A program made the translations under genes and the position numbers. Positions 42,820 through 51,140 of a stretch of DNA of 64,000 nt are shown here, piece by piece. Each line of letters starts with the position of its first letter. Position 1 is the stretch's first letter. The stretch covers positions 834,627 to 898,626 of the forward strand of contig JAFDWS010000001.1 in the NCBI GenBank assembly GCA_018268375.1, written 5' to 3'. The notes below the pieces were generated by a model, which had not been told where the DNA came from, searched no databases, and saw nothing but the letters and a program-made list of their open reading frames with translations. The DNA comes from Armatimonadota bacterium (lineage in GTDB: Bacteria; Armatimonadota; Fimbriimonadia; Fimbriimonadales; Fimbriimonadaceae).

Positions 42820-44127
42820 CTGGGGAGCATTGCGGAGGTGGTGTTCCAACGAGAACACCTCCTCCACCTCCACAGCCCCGAGCCGGGCAGCCACGACCGG
42901 ATCCCGCTTGACCGACTCCTTGAAGTCTTCGCCTTCCCACGCTTTGGCCGCGTTCCGCTGGGCGACCTTGTACGCGCCTTCGCGGCTGAGGCCAGACTGA
43001 ATCAGCGCCACCATGACGTGCTCGCTGAAGACCAAGTCTCCCATCTGAGAAAGGTTCCGGGCCATGTTCTCGGGCATGACGACCAAGCCGGCGAGGATCC
43101 GCGCCAGTCGCTGAACGATGAAGTCAGCGAGCTGGAACGTGTCGGGAAACACGATGCGCTCAAGGGACGAGTTCGTGAGGTCGCGTTCGTGCCAGGTCAT
43201 CACGCTCTCCAACATGGCGTGCGCGTTGCCCCGCACGATGCGGGCTAAGCCACAAACCGTTTCACTGTTCCATGGGTTCCGCTTGTGGGGCATGGCGCTG
43301 CTGCCGGTCTGGCCAGCGGCGAACTCCTCTTGAACCTCCAAGATCTCGGTCCGCTGGAGATTACGGAGTTCCGTCGCAATGCGCTCGCAACTCCCTGCGA
43401 GCACTGCCAGCGTGCAGAGCAAATTGGCGTGCCGGTCTCGTGCCACGATCTGGGTGCTGTTCGGATCTGGACGCAAGCCAAGGCTTTCACACACCGACCT
43501 CTCCATTTCGGGCGACACGTGGGCATGGATGCCAACGGCTCCGCTCACTTTGCCGACCGAAACATCCTTCTGGGCCGCACGGATTCGGTCCGCGCTGCGC
43601 CCAAGTTCCTGCCACCAGCCCTGCAGCTTGTGGCCAAAAGTGACCGGCTCGGCGTGGATACCGTGCGTCCGGCCGATACAAGGGACACTGCCATGGCGTT
43701 CGAACAGACTGGAGATCGTGTCCTGCAGGGATTTGATGGAGTCCAGCAAGACTCCGCAGCCATCCCGCATGAGCATGGCAAGCGCGGTGTCGATCACATC
43801 GTAGGATGTGACCCCGAAATGAATCCAGCGTGACGGGTCGTTCTCCTTCTGCTCGGACTCTGGTGAAAGAGCGTCTACGCCTGACACGTTCTCGCTGACG
43901 TTACGGACGAAGGCCATGAGGTCATGGCGCGTCACTTTCTCAATCTCGTCACACCGAGCAACGTCGAATTTGGCCCGCGCTCGGATGGCGGCCAGGTCTG
44001 AAGCGGGGACGACTCCTTCCCGAACCCACCCTTCGCAAATTGCGATCTCGACATCGAGCCACCGCTGAACCTTCGCCTCCCGGCTCCAAACGGCCGACAT
44101 AGCAGGCGTGCAGTAGCGGTCGATCAT
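42808..44127 (-). CDS. purB: Adenylosuccinate lyase
   Basis: A 439-residue fumarase-superfamily lyase acting twice in purine synthesis (SAICAR to AICAR, adenylosuccinate to AMP). Signature GSSAMPHKRNPWNSE is present, with TRHDLMAFVRNVSE, HFGVTSYDVIDTALA and GRTHGIHAEPVTFG. Starts at ATG 44127 (MIDRYCTPAMSAVW). TACTCT lies seven bases upstream. No other pur gene touches it; purD is 3 kb away on the same strand. Confidence 0.96.
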   Translation of the reverse strand: MIDRYCTPAMSAVWSREAKVQRWLDVEIAICEGWVREGVVPASDLAAIRARAKFDVARCDEIEKVTRHDLMAFVRNVSENVSGVDALSPESEQKENDPSRWIHFGVTSYDVIDTALAMLMRDGCGVLLDSIKSLQDTISSLFERHGSVPCIGRTHGIHAEPVTFGHKLQGWWQELGRSADRIRAAQKDVSVGKVSGAVGIHAHVSPEMERSVCESLGLRPDPNSTQIVARDRHANLLCTLAVLAGSCERIATELRNLQRTEILEVQEEFAAGQTGSSAMPHKRNPWNSETVCGLARIVRGNAHAMLESVMTWHERDLTNSSLERIVFPDTFQLADFIVQRLARILAGLVVMPENMARNLSQMGDLVFSEHVMVALIQSGLSREGAYKVAQRNAAKAWEGEDFKESVKRDPVVAARLGAVEVEEVFSLEHHLRNAPQSVE

Positions 44128-44134
44128 TCCAATC

Positions 44135-44140
44135 AGAGTA
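44135..44140 (-). promoter_or_regulatory. -10-like element TACTCT upstream of purB
   Basis: Minus-strand TACTCT ends seven bases before ATG 44127. No Shine-Dalgarno is present between them, so a leaderless mRNA is likely. Confidence 0.45.
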
Positions 44141-44160
44141 CCCGCGCCCCAAAAGAAGGC

Positions 44161-44868
44161 TCAGTTCTTGTAATAAGGCTTCACTCCGCGCACGACGAAG
44201 TGGTTGCTCAAGTTCCAGAGCTCCTCTTGCGGGACACCCGTGAGGAGGTACGAGTAGTCACCTCCGACCCAACCGAGCCCGTCACCGAACCTCGTGTGGA
44301 CCAAGTAAACGGGATTGCCAGCGACGTGCCGGGCAGGCGGCCCTTGGAACGTCGTCTCACCCTTTCGAACGTAGAGGAAGCACTTCGTCTGTCCGCGGGT
44401 GAACTGGAACATCGTCCAGTCGTTGCCGGCCTTGACGTCTGAGAGTTCGTATCCCGGAGCGGGCTCCACGGGCTGAACCTTCAGGCCGTTGCGCTCATTC
44501 GCGAACTTGGCGGCGGCGGACGGGTCACCCGTGCACAATTGCCCGGCTACGGGCGAGTCGTCGAAAGTCACGGTCATGACGTTCGTCCAAACTTTGTAGC
44601 CTGCGAAGGCGAGGACAGCGAAGGCGATGCCCGCCACCGGCCAAGCCCATTTTGGCTTCGGATGGCTCACCTTGCGAACCATCCTAGAGAGCTTGTCCAA
44701 GGGAATCGTCTCAAGCTCGGCAGTCTTGACGAGCGCAGCCTTGAGCGACCTCAGTCCCTCCAACTCGGCCTTGGCACTTGGTTCGGTGGCGAGGAGCTTG
44801 TCCGCCTCGGCCCGCAATTCAGGGCTGAGCGAACCATCTTCATAGGCCTGCCAATCGATATGGCTCAC
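44161..44868 (-). CDS. Membrane anti-sigma-factor-like protein
   Basis: A 235-residue protein. It has a short acidic cytoplasmic head (WQAYEDGSLSPELRAEADKLL) that looks like a zinc-less anti-sigma domain, a single membrane span near residues 76-95 (WAWPVAGIAFAVLAFAGYKVW), and an extracytoplasmic domain of ~130 residues of unknown fold. No HxxxCxxC zinc motif is seen. It overlaps the ECF sigma gene by 4 bases (ATGA), the usual sigma/anti-sigma pairing. Confidence 0.75.
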   Translation of the reverse strand: MSHIDWQAYEDGSLSPELRAEADKLLATEPSAKAELEGLRSLKAALVKTAELETIPLDKLSRMVRKVSHPKPKWAWPVAGIAFAVLAFAGYKVWTNVMTVTFDDSPVAGQLCTGDPSAAAKFANERNGLKVQPVEPAPGYELSDVKAGNDWTMFQFTRGQTKCFLYVRKGETTFQGPPARHVAGNPVYLVHTRFGDGLGWVGGDYSYLLTGVPQEELWNLSNHFVVRGVKPYYKN

Positions 44869-45359
44869 TGCTCACCTCCAAGACGTTTCCGCAACTCCAT
44901 CCTTGCCCTGAACAAGCGCGACCGCACGGTTCCGACCGGCACGTCCATGGCCGCCGCTGCCTCTTCATAGCTCATTTGCTCGACATCGCACAACTGAACA
45001 GCCAGCCGATAGGGCTCAGGAAGCGTCTCCAGGGCTTGAAGAACCCTCGCCGCTTCCAAGTTGGACTCCACGGTCGGCCAAAACCCTTCCTCGACGAGCG
45101 CCTCATCGTTCAGTTCGTCCCATTCGACCTCCGGCTTCGCAGATCGTAGGGAGGCCAAACGCTCGTTCCTCAAAATTCGAACGAGCCAACTCCGCAAGTA
45201 CCTGCCATCGAACTGGTGCCAACTTCGGTATGCCTTGTACACGGTCTGCTGAACCAAATCTTCGGCTTCCTCCGGAGTTGTCCCAAGCCGACGGGCCACC
45301 CGATAGAGCACGGCAAGCTCTGCATTCACGGCTTTTTCAAAGTCGCGGTTAGAACCCAA
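44865..45359 (-). CDS. ECF-type RNA polymerase sigma factor
   Basis: A 164-residue sigma-70-family factor with region 2 (PEEAEDLVQQTVYKAYRSWHQFDGRYLRSWL) and region 4 (LPEPYRLAVQLCDVEQMSYEEAAAAMDVPVGTV, then RSRLFRARMELRKRL), typical of ECF factors. Starts at TTG 45359, with GGGAG upstream. It probably acts with the overlapping anti-sigma gene. The 175-nt divergent gap to DUF4870 (45360-45534) contains GGAAC...GTTCC repeats that could be promoter parts, but I cannot assign them. Confidence 0.9.
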   Translation of the reverse strand: MGSNRDFEKAVNAELAVLYRVARRLGTTPEEAEDLVQQTVYKAYRSWHQFDGRYLRSWLVRILRNERLASLRSAKPEVEWDELNDEALVEEGFWPTVESNLEAARVLQALETLPEPYRLAVQLCDVEQMSYEEAAAAMDVPVGTVRSRLFRARMELRKRLGGEQ

Positions 45360-45534
45360 ACGGTTGCTCCCAACTTGCCCAGCTTTGCCTGGAGCCAGAG
45401 TTTGCGCGAGAACGAGTATCGTCTTGACACCTCAGAGTACGGTCTGCAGAGCCGGAACGTGCACCCAGCGTCAAGAGTTCCATCCATCGCGCCCGTCGCA
45501 ACCCTTTGGCCCGCGCAGACGCAAGGAGTACAGT

Positions 45535-45966
45535 ATGTCCCTCGTGAAGACTGCCCCGGTGGCCCAGTCCCTGCCCGAACCAGCCGGCACCGACCGCGGC
45601 TGGGCGGCGGCTGTCCACGTCTCGTCCATCTTCTGGCCCTTGCTCGGGCCCTTGGTCGGGATCGCGCTCTTTCACAATCGGAGCAGGTTCGTCGCCAGCC
45701 ACGCTAAACAGGCGCTCCTTGAGACCATCGTGCTCAACTTGCTTGTATTCACGGCTGGATTGGTCTCCCTGACCTACACCGCCTTCCGCATCGTCCACTA
45801 CGTGCAGACAGATTGGCGCGACTTTGCCTGGCAGGAGTTCCTGGTGCGCTTCATCGTAGGATGGATCGCGTTCTGGCTCCTTGAATTCGCCAACATTGTT
45901 GTCTCGATACGCCAGGCCTGGCAGGCCGGCCAAGGCAAATGGCCCAAACGGTTCACTCCGGCCTGA
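45535..45966 (+). CDS. DUF4870-type small membrane protein
   Basis: A 143-residue integral membrane protein. It starts at ATG 45535, seven bases after AAGGAG; the longer frame upstream (from 45364) is not homologous. The family pattern RGWAAAVHVSSIFWPLLGPL, FVASHAKQALLETI, and two further hydrophobic stretches (VLNLLVFTAGLVSLTYTAF, VGWIAFWLLEFANIVVSI) give a DUF4870/Tic20-like layout. Function unknown. It is divergent from the ECF sigma gene and its 3' end overlaps the next gene by 14 bases. Confidence 0.8.
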   Translation: MSLVKTAPVAQSLPEPAGTDRGWAAAVHVSSIFWPLLGPLVGIALFHNRSRFVASHAKQALLETIVLNLLVFTAGLVSLTYTAFRIVHYVQTDWRDFAWQEFLVRFIVGWIAFWLLEFANIVVSIRQAWQAGQGKWPKRFTPA

Positions 45967-47164
45967 TGGGGACGCTTTCGTCGTCTTTAGCCCGAGCTCC
46001 TCTCTGTATCGAGAGATCAATGCGCCCACCATCGAAGATGCCTGGAGAATACAGTTCGTACTTCTCACCCTTCCGCTCATAGACGAATGGCTTCCCCGTA
46101 AGGGGGTCGCGGACGAGCGCCTGGTCATTCAGGACGTCGAGCGTAACAGGCAAGGCTTGGGCGTTGAGCTTGTACGCCCGAACCATCATGTGGACTTTGA
46201 GGAGTCTCAATTGAACCCTTCTCCGTGCCTCGTTCCGAAGGATCTGTTGCGCTGGAACAATGAACAACTCGGCAAGTCCTCTTGCAACCATGTTGGGCTC
46301 GCTGTCGAGCCGCGTCGTCTCATCCGTCAGCAGTTGCTTCCATTGAGTCTCGGGCGTCGCCGCTATGCGAGCGATCGCCGCATTGTGGCCCACGACAAGT
46401 TCCTCGGCTCTTGAGACCGCCGCGCGGAAGTCCGGATCTGAAAGCGCGCCAACCTGCTTGAAAAGGGGGCTCTCGGCACCTTCGGTCATGATTTCGGCGA
46501 GGCTCGATCGATTTTTCAGCAGCCGGGCGAACGACTCCGCGCAAGACACGCTCTCGATCTTCATGCTCCGCTCGATGGGATTCAGCGCGAGGCCGACGTC
46601 GGCAAGTTTCGACAACTGCATCGTCGACGGAAGAGGAATCTGCTCCATATTGTCGACGATCCCCTTCAGGGCCATATCCTGGTTCGCAAGTCCGACCAAG
46701 AAAGAGATCAGCACTCCCGTGTTCTCCAAGCCGAAGGAGAAACTGATCATGGAGCCAATCGTATCGACGGCCTGCTTTGGCTCACCGTCTACGAACTGGA
46801 TTCCGGCCTGTATTCCCAGGAGCCTCTGGACCCGTCGGAAATAGGAGAACTCGTAGAAAGTGGTCTCAAGGCTGTAAGCAGACCGTGGGTCGACCACCTG
46901 CTTCAGAGCCGCCGCCCGCATCAAATCCCTGACTTTGGGAGCTGCCGCAACTGCTTTCCGCTTTAGCGAGAGCAGGTTCGTGTTGCCAGGCTTCGCTTGG
47001 TCGAGAAGATCCAGCGCGCTTTTGAACTCGGCGGTCCGCACCATGTCCGCCGCGGCCAAGTACTCCTCGTAGCCGTTCTTACCAGTCGGGTTGGGAACGA
47101 GCGCCGAATACAGGCTGGGCGGTTCTTGGCCCAGGAAGCAAAGTGCCAGAGCGGCGCACAACAT
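45953..47164 (-). CDS. Secreted hypothetical protein
   Basis: A 403-residue protein with a short hydrophobic N-terminus (MLCAALALCFLG, a signal-like segment). It is otherwise helical and contains AADMVRTAEFKSALDLLDQA and LNAQALPVTLDVLNDQALV. The last ~60 residues contain ALVRDPLTGKPFVYERKGEKYELYSPG. This C-terminal DPLTGKPF-Y---G--Y-LYS pattern is shared, by recall, with many secreted planctomycete-like and Armatimonadota hypothetical proteins. Function unknown. CATACT stands five bases before ATG 47164. Confidence 0.8.
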   Translation of the reverse strand: MLCAALALCFLGQEPPSLYSALVPNPTGKNGYEEYLAAADMVRTAEFKSALDLLDQAKPGNTNLLSLKRKAVAAAPKVRDLMRAAALKQVVDPRSAYSLETTFYEFSYFRRVQRLLGIQAGIQFVDGEPKQAVDTIGSMISFSFGLENTGVLISFLVGLANQDMALKGIVDNMEQIPLPSTMQLSKLADVGLALNPIERSMKIESVSCAESFARLLKNRSSLAEIMTEGAESPLFKQVGALSDPDFRAAVSRAEELVVGHNAAIARIAATPETQWKQLLTDETTRLDSEPNMVARGLAELFIVPAQQILRNEARRRVQLRLLKVHMMVRAYKLNAQALPVTLDVLNDQALVRDPLTGKPFVYERKGEKYELYSPGIFDGGRIDLSIQRGARAKDDESVPIRPE

Positions 47165-47167
47165 GCC

Positions 47168-48424
47168 TCAGTATGAAGCAGCTATGTCCGAGCGGTGAAA
47201 GGCTCCCTCGAAGCCGACGGCAGCGACCCCCTCGTAAGCACCGGCACGGGCTTCCGCAAGGGTTGAACCGACAGCAGAGACGGCGAGGACACGTCCACCG
47301 TTCGTCACGACCCTTCCGTCGGCCCCGGCTGTCCCGGCGTGAAAGACCTCGACTGAATCTGGCAGGACTCCAACGCGGACTTCCTTGCCCTTCTCATACC
47401 CGCCTGGGTATCCCCCACTTGCGACGACAACGGTCACTGCGGCATTGTCCAGAATAGGCACGAGAGGAACACCTTCCCCTCGTGCTGCGGCAAGAAGCGT
47501 ATCGGCCAAGCCCGGCCCCAAGCGCCGCACTAAGGTTTGGACTTCGGGATCACCGAAGCGGACGTTGTATTCGAGGCAATACGGCCTCCCATTGTGGATC
47601 ATGACTCCGCTGAAGAGGACACCCCTATAGTCGATTCCCATCCTGGACATATGGTCGACCATGGGTTTGACGATCCATTGCTCCGCTTCCGAAACGGTGT
47701 CTTCAGAAAGCCAGGGCACCGGACTATAGGAGCCCATGCCGCCCGTGTTGGGACCCTGGTCGCCATCGAAGGCCCGTTTGTAGTCCTGTGCGACGGGCAG
47801 GCTGCGGAAGCGCCCGTCACTGACAATGGTGAGGATCGAGAACTCGCGGCCTATCAAGCGGTCTTCGACAACCACGGTCTCGCCTGCCGAACCGAGCTTC
47901 CTCGCAACAAGCATCTCGTCAATCGCGGATGCCGCCTCGTCATTGGTGTCGCAAACGACGACGCCTTTCCCGAGTGCAGGCCCGCTCGCCTTGACCACGA
48001 CCTGAAACCCGCCGTCAAACCTCGATTTCGTATACTCCTTAGCCTCTGCCGGATCTCGGAAAGTACGGTGGGCGGCCGTCGGAACTCCGACTTCTTCCAT
48101 TTGATGCTTGGACCAAGACTTGCTGCCTTCGTGCTGTGCGCCGGCTCGGCGCGGGCCGAACACGGCCCCGCCAAAAGAGGACTCAAGCAGGCGGTCGGAC
48201 AAACCTTGGACCAGTGGATCCTCGGGCCCGACCACGACAAGATCCGCCTCCAGGGATCTTGCTGCTCGTGTGAGGCCATCATGGTCAGTCACCGCGACAT
48301 CGAGCGTCTCGCAGTCTTTGGCAATGCCAGGATTACCGGGCGTGCAGAAGACCTCTGCCTCCTGGGCCAGTTTCCAGCACAGCGCGTGTTCCCTTCCGCC
48401 CGAACCAACGACGAGGATCCTCAC
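47168..48424 (-). CDS. purD: Phosphoribosylamine-glycine ligase
   Basis: A 418-residue ATP-grasp enzyme, second step of purine synthesis (PRA plus glycine to GAR). Motifs are LVVGSGGREHALCWKLA at the N-terminus, PTAAHRTFRD, EEFSIL-type GREFSILTIVSDGR, QGPNTGGMGSYSPVPWL and EYNVRFGDPEVQT (metal-binding). GTG 48424 overlaps the recR stop as GTGA. It follows recR, ybaB and dnaX on the same strand. Confidence 0.96.
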   Translation of the reverse strand: MRILVVGSGGREHALCWKLAQEAEVFCTPGNPGIAKDCETLDVAVTDHDGLTRAARSLEADLVVVGPEDPLVQGLSDRLLESSFGGAVFGPRRAGAQHEGSKSWSKHQMEEVGVPTAAHRTFRDPAEAKEYTKSRFDGGFQVVVKASGPALGKGVVVCDTNDEAASAIDEMLVARKLGSAGETVVVEDRLIGREFSILTIVSDGRFRSLPVAQDYKRAFDGDQGPNTGGMGSYSPVPWLSEDTVSEAEQWIVKPMVDHMSRMGIDYRGVLFSGVMIHNGRPYCLEYNVRFGDPEVQTLVRRLGPGLADTLLAAARGEGVPLVPILDNAAVTVVVASGGYPGGYEKGKEVRVGVLPDSVEVFHAGTAGADGRVVTNGGRVLAVSAVGSTLAEARAGAYEGVAAVGFEGAFHRSDIAASY

Positions 48425-49014
48425 AGTTCCCGCCGGTACTCCAAAGCGCTGAGCAGGGTCGCCGAGTCGGCATAGTCGAGCTCTCCACCCACTGGCATGC
48501 CGTGCGCAAGGCGCGTAACCTTCACGCCAAGGGGCTTGATGAGCTTGGCAAGGTAAAGGGCGGTCGTGTCCCCTTCGACCGTAGGGTTGGTGGCCACGAT
48601 GACTTCCTGGATGTCGGCTCGCAGCCTTTCGAGGAGTTCTCGGACCTTCAGTTGTTCCGGACCAATCCCATCGAGCGGCGAAAGCAAGCCATGGAGCACG
48701 TGGTACTTACCTTTGAACTCGTTGATCCGCTCCATGGCGGCGATGTCACGGGGCTCGGCAACTACACAAATCTGGCTGTCATCGCGCCGCGCGTCCGAAC
48801 AAATCTCACATATCTCGCCCTCGCTCACGTTCTGACACTGCGAGCAGAGCTGGAGCGACTCGCGAGCCTTGACGAACGCTTCGGAGAGACGCCTTACGTC
48901 GTCGGTCGGCATCCGGAGAACGTGGAAGGCCAGCCGTTGCGCGGACTTGGGCCCGACGCCGGGCAACCGCTCAAGCTGGGCAATGAGTTCGGCGAGCGGC
49001 TTGGCAAAGAGCAT
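48421..49014 (-). CDS. recR: Recombination protein RecR
   Basis: A 197-residue RecF-pathway loader. The helix-hairpin-helix is LIAQLERLPGVGPKSAQRLAFH, the Cys4 zinc motif is LCSQCQNVSEGEICEIC, and the Toprim segment is ICVVAEPRDIAAMER. Its neighbours (dnaX, ybaB, SRP RNA) are the familiar conserved set. Overlaps purD by 4 bases. Confidence 0.96.
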   Translation of the reverse strand: MLFAKPLAELIAQLERLPGVGPKSAQRLAFHVLRMPTDDVRRLSEAFVKARESLQLCSQCQNVSEGEICEICSDARRDDSQICVVAEPRDIAAMERINEFKGKYHVLHGLLSPLDGIGPEQLKVRELLERLRADIQEVIVATNPTVEGDTTALYLAKLIKPLGVKVTRLAHGMPVGGELDYADSATLLSALEYRREL

Positions 49015-49026
49015 GGGGCGTCGGTC

Positions 49027-49362
49027 TTAGAGCCCCAATCCGCCCACGCCAGGAATGTTCGGCATGATTTCGGAAAGCCGTTCGTTGCGCAGCTCCACGG
49101 CCTTCGTGAAGCCGTCTTTCATGCAGCCGACAATCAAGTCCTCAAGGGCTTCGATGTCGTCGGGATCAACCACTGACTTGTCGATCGACACGGAGACGAG
49201 CTCTCCCTGACCATTGAACACAGCCTTGACCGGGCCCTTGTCGATGTTGATGCGCTCCGCTTGGAGCTCTTGCTCCAGGTTCTGGGCGCGGGCCATCGCC
49301 GCCTTGGCCTGCTGCATATATCCACCGATCCCCTGTCCGCCAAATCCCTTGGGAAGTTTCAT
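49027..49362 (-). CDS. ybaB: YbaB/EbfC-family nucleoid-associated protein
   Basis: A 111-residue DNA-binding protein. After a Gly-rich N-terminus (LPKGFGGQGIGGYMQQAKAA), it has VKAVFNGQGELVSVSIDKSV and DIEALEDLIVGCMKDGFTKAV, the YbaB core. It lies between dnaX and recR, as in most bacteria. It overlaps dnaX by 4 bases (ATGA). Confidence 0.94.
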   Translation of the reverse strand: MKLPKGFGGQGIGGYMQQAKAAMARAQNLEQELQAERINIDKGPVKAVFNGQGELVSVSIDKSVVDPDDIEALEDLIVGCMKDGFTKAVELRNERLSEIMPNIPGVGGLGL

Positions 49363-50966
49363 TCCTGACTCCGCGCTCCTGAGCCGAACACTTCGCGCAC
49401 CATTTCGGCCAAACGTTCGCCTTCTGCTGGCAATTCTACCGCCGCGACCTGGGCCGAGCCCTGGCTAACCGCCACCCGGGCCCCGGCGAAAAAATCAAGG
49501 GTCAGGTCACCTCCGGTGGCCGCCGCCCACGCTTCCCTGACTCCTTTTTCAAGCTTGCTACCCTGCACGAGCTCAAGGACCATCGCGCTGACTTCGATCA
49601 TGGCGACGTTGCCCTCGATCCGATCCAAGCGGGCCTTGCCCAGCCGCTCGCGGGCAACCGGGGAGGCCGTTCCGAGCTGGGTGACCAGTTGACGCCACTG
49701 TTCTCGGGCCTTCGCCAACGCCGGATCGTCAGTTGGCTCCGCTTCCTGCGGTTCCGACTCGACCGGCGCAGGCTTAGGCGCCTCGGGCTTGGCTTTGGGA
49801 GCCTCGGGCACGGCGGTTGCAGCGGGCTTGGCTTCGCGGGGCGCCGCGCTTGGCTCCGCAGGCACAGTAACGGCGGGAAGAGACTTGCCATGGGCGACCC
49901 GGACGAGTTCTGCCTCGAGCCAGATCCGCGGAATGCTCACATCTCGAATGTGCCGGTGTGCCTCCGCCAACGTCGCGCGCAGGGACAGAATCTTGTCCAC
50001 GCCCAGCGAGGCGGCGGTCGCCTTGAGCGCTGCTTCTTGGGCGGAATCGTCCAGCCCTCCGATGTCGACGCCGTAGTTGGCACGGGTCAGGTCAGAGAGC
50101 CTCATCAGCAAGGATTCCAGCACGGATCTCGGATCGCGGCCCATGCGATAGACCTCGTCCAGCTCGGAGACGATCTTAGGGACATCACCGTCAACAACTG
50201 CGGTCAGAATACGGTCGACGGTCTCGTCCGCCACCAATCCGAGCTGGTCGTAAACATGCTGCAGCGTGATCTTGCCGTCGGTCGTCAAGATCGCCTGCTC
50301 GAGCAGTGTCAGGGCGTCCCGGAAAGCGCCGTCGGACATCCGCGCGATGGCAGAGAGCGCAGATGGCTCCGCGTCCAGGCCCTCGTTCTCCAGAACGTAC
50401 TTGAGACGCTTCACGAGATCAGCGACAGAGCCACGGTGGAACTCGTGGCGCTGGCACCGAGATCGGATCGTCGGCGGAACCTTGGCAAATTCGGTGGTGG
50501 CGAGGATAAAAACGACGTGGGGAGGCGGCTCTTCGATCGTCTTCAGCAGCGCGTCGAATGCTTGGCGGGAGAGGTCGTGAACCTCGTCAATAATGTATAC
50601 GCGGTAACGGCAGTAGGTAGGCTGGTAGTCTGCCACCTCGACGATTCCCTCACGAACGTCGTCAACGCCGCTCTCGCTCGCCGCGTCCATCTCGAGGACG
50701 TCCATGCAGATGTTCGCCGTGATCTCCGTGCACGCCTGGCACTCGTTGCAGGGCTCCGCCGCCGGCCCCTTTTCGCAGTTCAAGGCCTTGGCAAGGAGCC
50801 TCGCCGTCGAGGTTTTGCCTGTCCCCCGCGGGCCGGTAAAAAGATAAGAGTGGCCGATCTTCCCCTTGGCGATTGCATTCTGCAACGTCTTCACCACATG
50901 CTCTTGCCCGACCAGGTCACCGAAGGTCTGGCTGCGGTACTTGCGATAGAGAGCGACGTGGGACAT
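49359..50966 (-). CDS. dnaX: DNA polymerase III subunits gamma/tau
   Basis: A 535-residue clamp-loader AAA+ subunit. The Walker A is FTGPRGTGKTSTARLLAKAL, the zinc-binding Cys4 is CEKGPAAEPCNECQAC, and IIDEVHDLSRQAFDALLKTI is the Walker B. The arginine finger lies in the sensor region ATTEFAKVPPTIRSRCQR. Residues ~370-425 are a Pro/Ala/Glu/Lys-rich linker, then the tau-like C-terminus follows. I saw no strong slippery heptamer for a gamma frameshift. It is followed by ybaB, recR and purD, and preceded by the SRP RNA. Confidence 0.96.
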   Translation of the reverse strand: MSHVALYRKYRSQTFGDLVGQEHVVKTLQNAIAKGKIGHSYLFTGPRGTGKTSTARLLAKALNCEKGPAAEPCNECQACTEITANICMDVLEMDAASESGVDDVREGIVEVADYQPTYCRYRVYIIDEVHDLSRQAFDALLKTIEEPPPHVVFILATTEFAKVPPTIRSRCQRHEFHRGSVADLVKRLKYVLENEGLDAEPSALSAIARMSDGAFRDALTLLEQAILTTDGKITLQHVYDQLGLVADETVDRILTAVVDGDVPKIVSELDEVYRMGRDPRSVLESLLMRLSDLTRANYGVDIGGLDDSAQEAALKATAASLGVDKILSLRATLAEAHRHIRDVSIPRIWLEAELVRVAHGKSLPAVTVPAEPSAAPREAKPAATAVPEAPKAKPEAPKPAPVESEPQEAEPTDDPALAKAREQWRQLVTQLGTASPVARERLGKARLDRIEGNVAMIEVSAMVLELVQGSKLEKGVREAWAAATGGDLTLDFFAGARVAVSQGSAQVAAVELPAEGERLAEMVREVFGSGARSQE

Positions 50967-51002
50967 GGCGTTCGGAAGTTCGAGGTTTCGGGTTCGGGCT
51001 TA

Positions 51003-51096
51003 GCCGGGAAGGGTGCGTCGCACAGTGACACGACTTACCGTTGCTGCCTTCCGGCCCTGGCGGAGTTCACCGCGCATCTGCCGCGCAGTTCCCGGC
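51003..51096 (-). ncRNA. ffs: Signal recognition particle RNA, small bacterial type
   Basis: The conserved domain IV core CCAGGGCCGGAAGGCAGCA is on the minus strand at about 51042-51060. It is flanked by GGTGAACTCCG and GGTAAGTCG, as in other SRP RNAs. The ends GCCGGGAA (51096-51089) and TTCCCGGC (51010-51003) pair perfectly, giving an RNA of about 94 nt. TATCCT at 51104-51109 is seven bases before that 5' end. It lies just before dnaX on the same strand, a common arrangement. Confidence 0.93.
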
Positions 51097-51103
51097 GAGA
51101 GAC

Positions 51104-51109
51104 AGGATA
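51104..51109 (-). promoter_or_regulatory. -10 element TATCCT for SRP RNA
   Basis: Minus-strand TATCCT stands seven bases before the RNA 5' end deduced from the terminal helix. This independently supports both the -10 shape and the RNA start. Confidence 0.55.
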
Positions 51110-51140
51110 CACCCCTCGCCGGTCCCGTTGCCCGGACGCG

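Noticed and set aside
49359..50966. Programmed frameshift for gamma in dnaX
   Set aside because: The only A-rich site seen on the coding strand is GAAAAAGG near the end of the gene, not a usable slippery heptamer.
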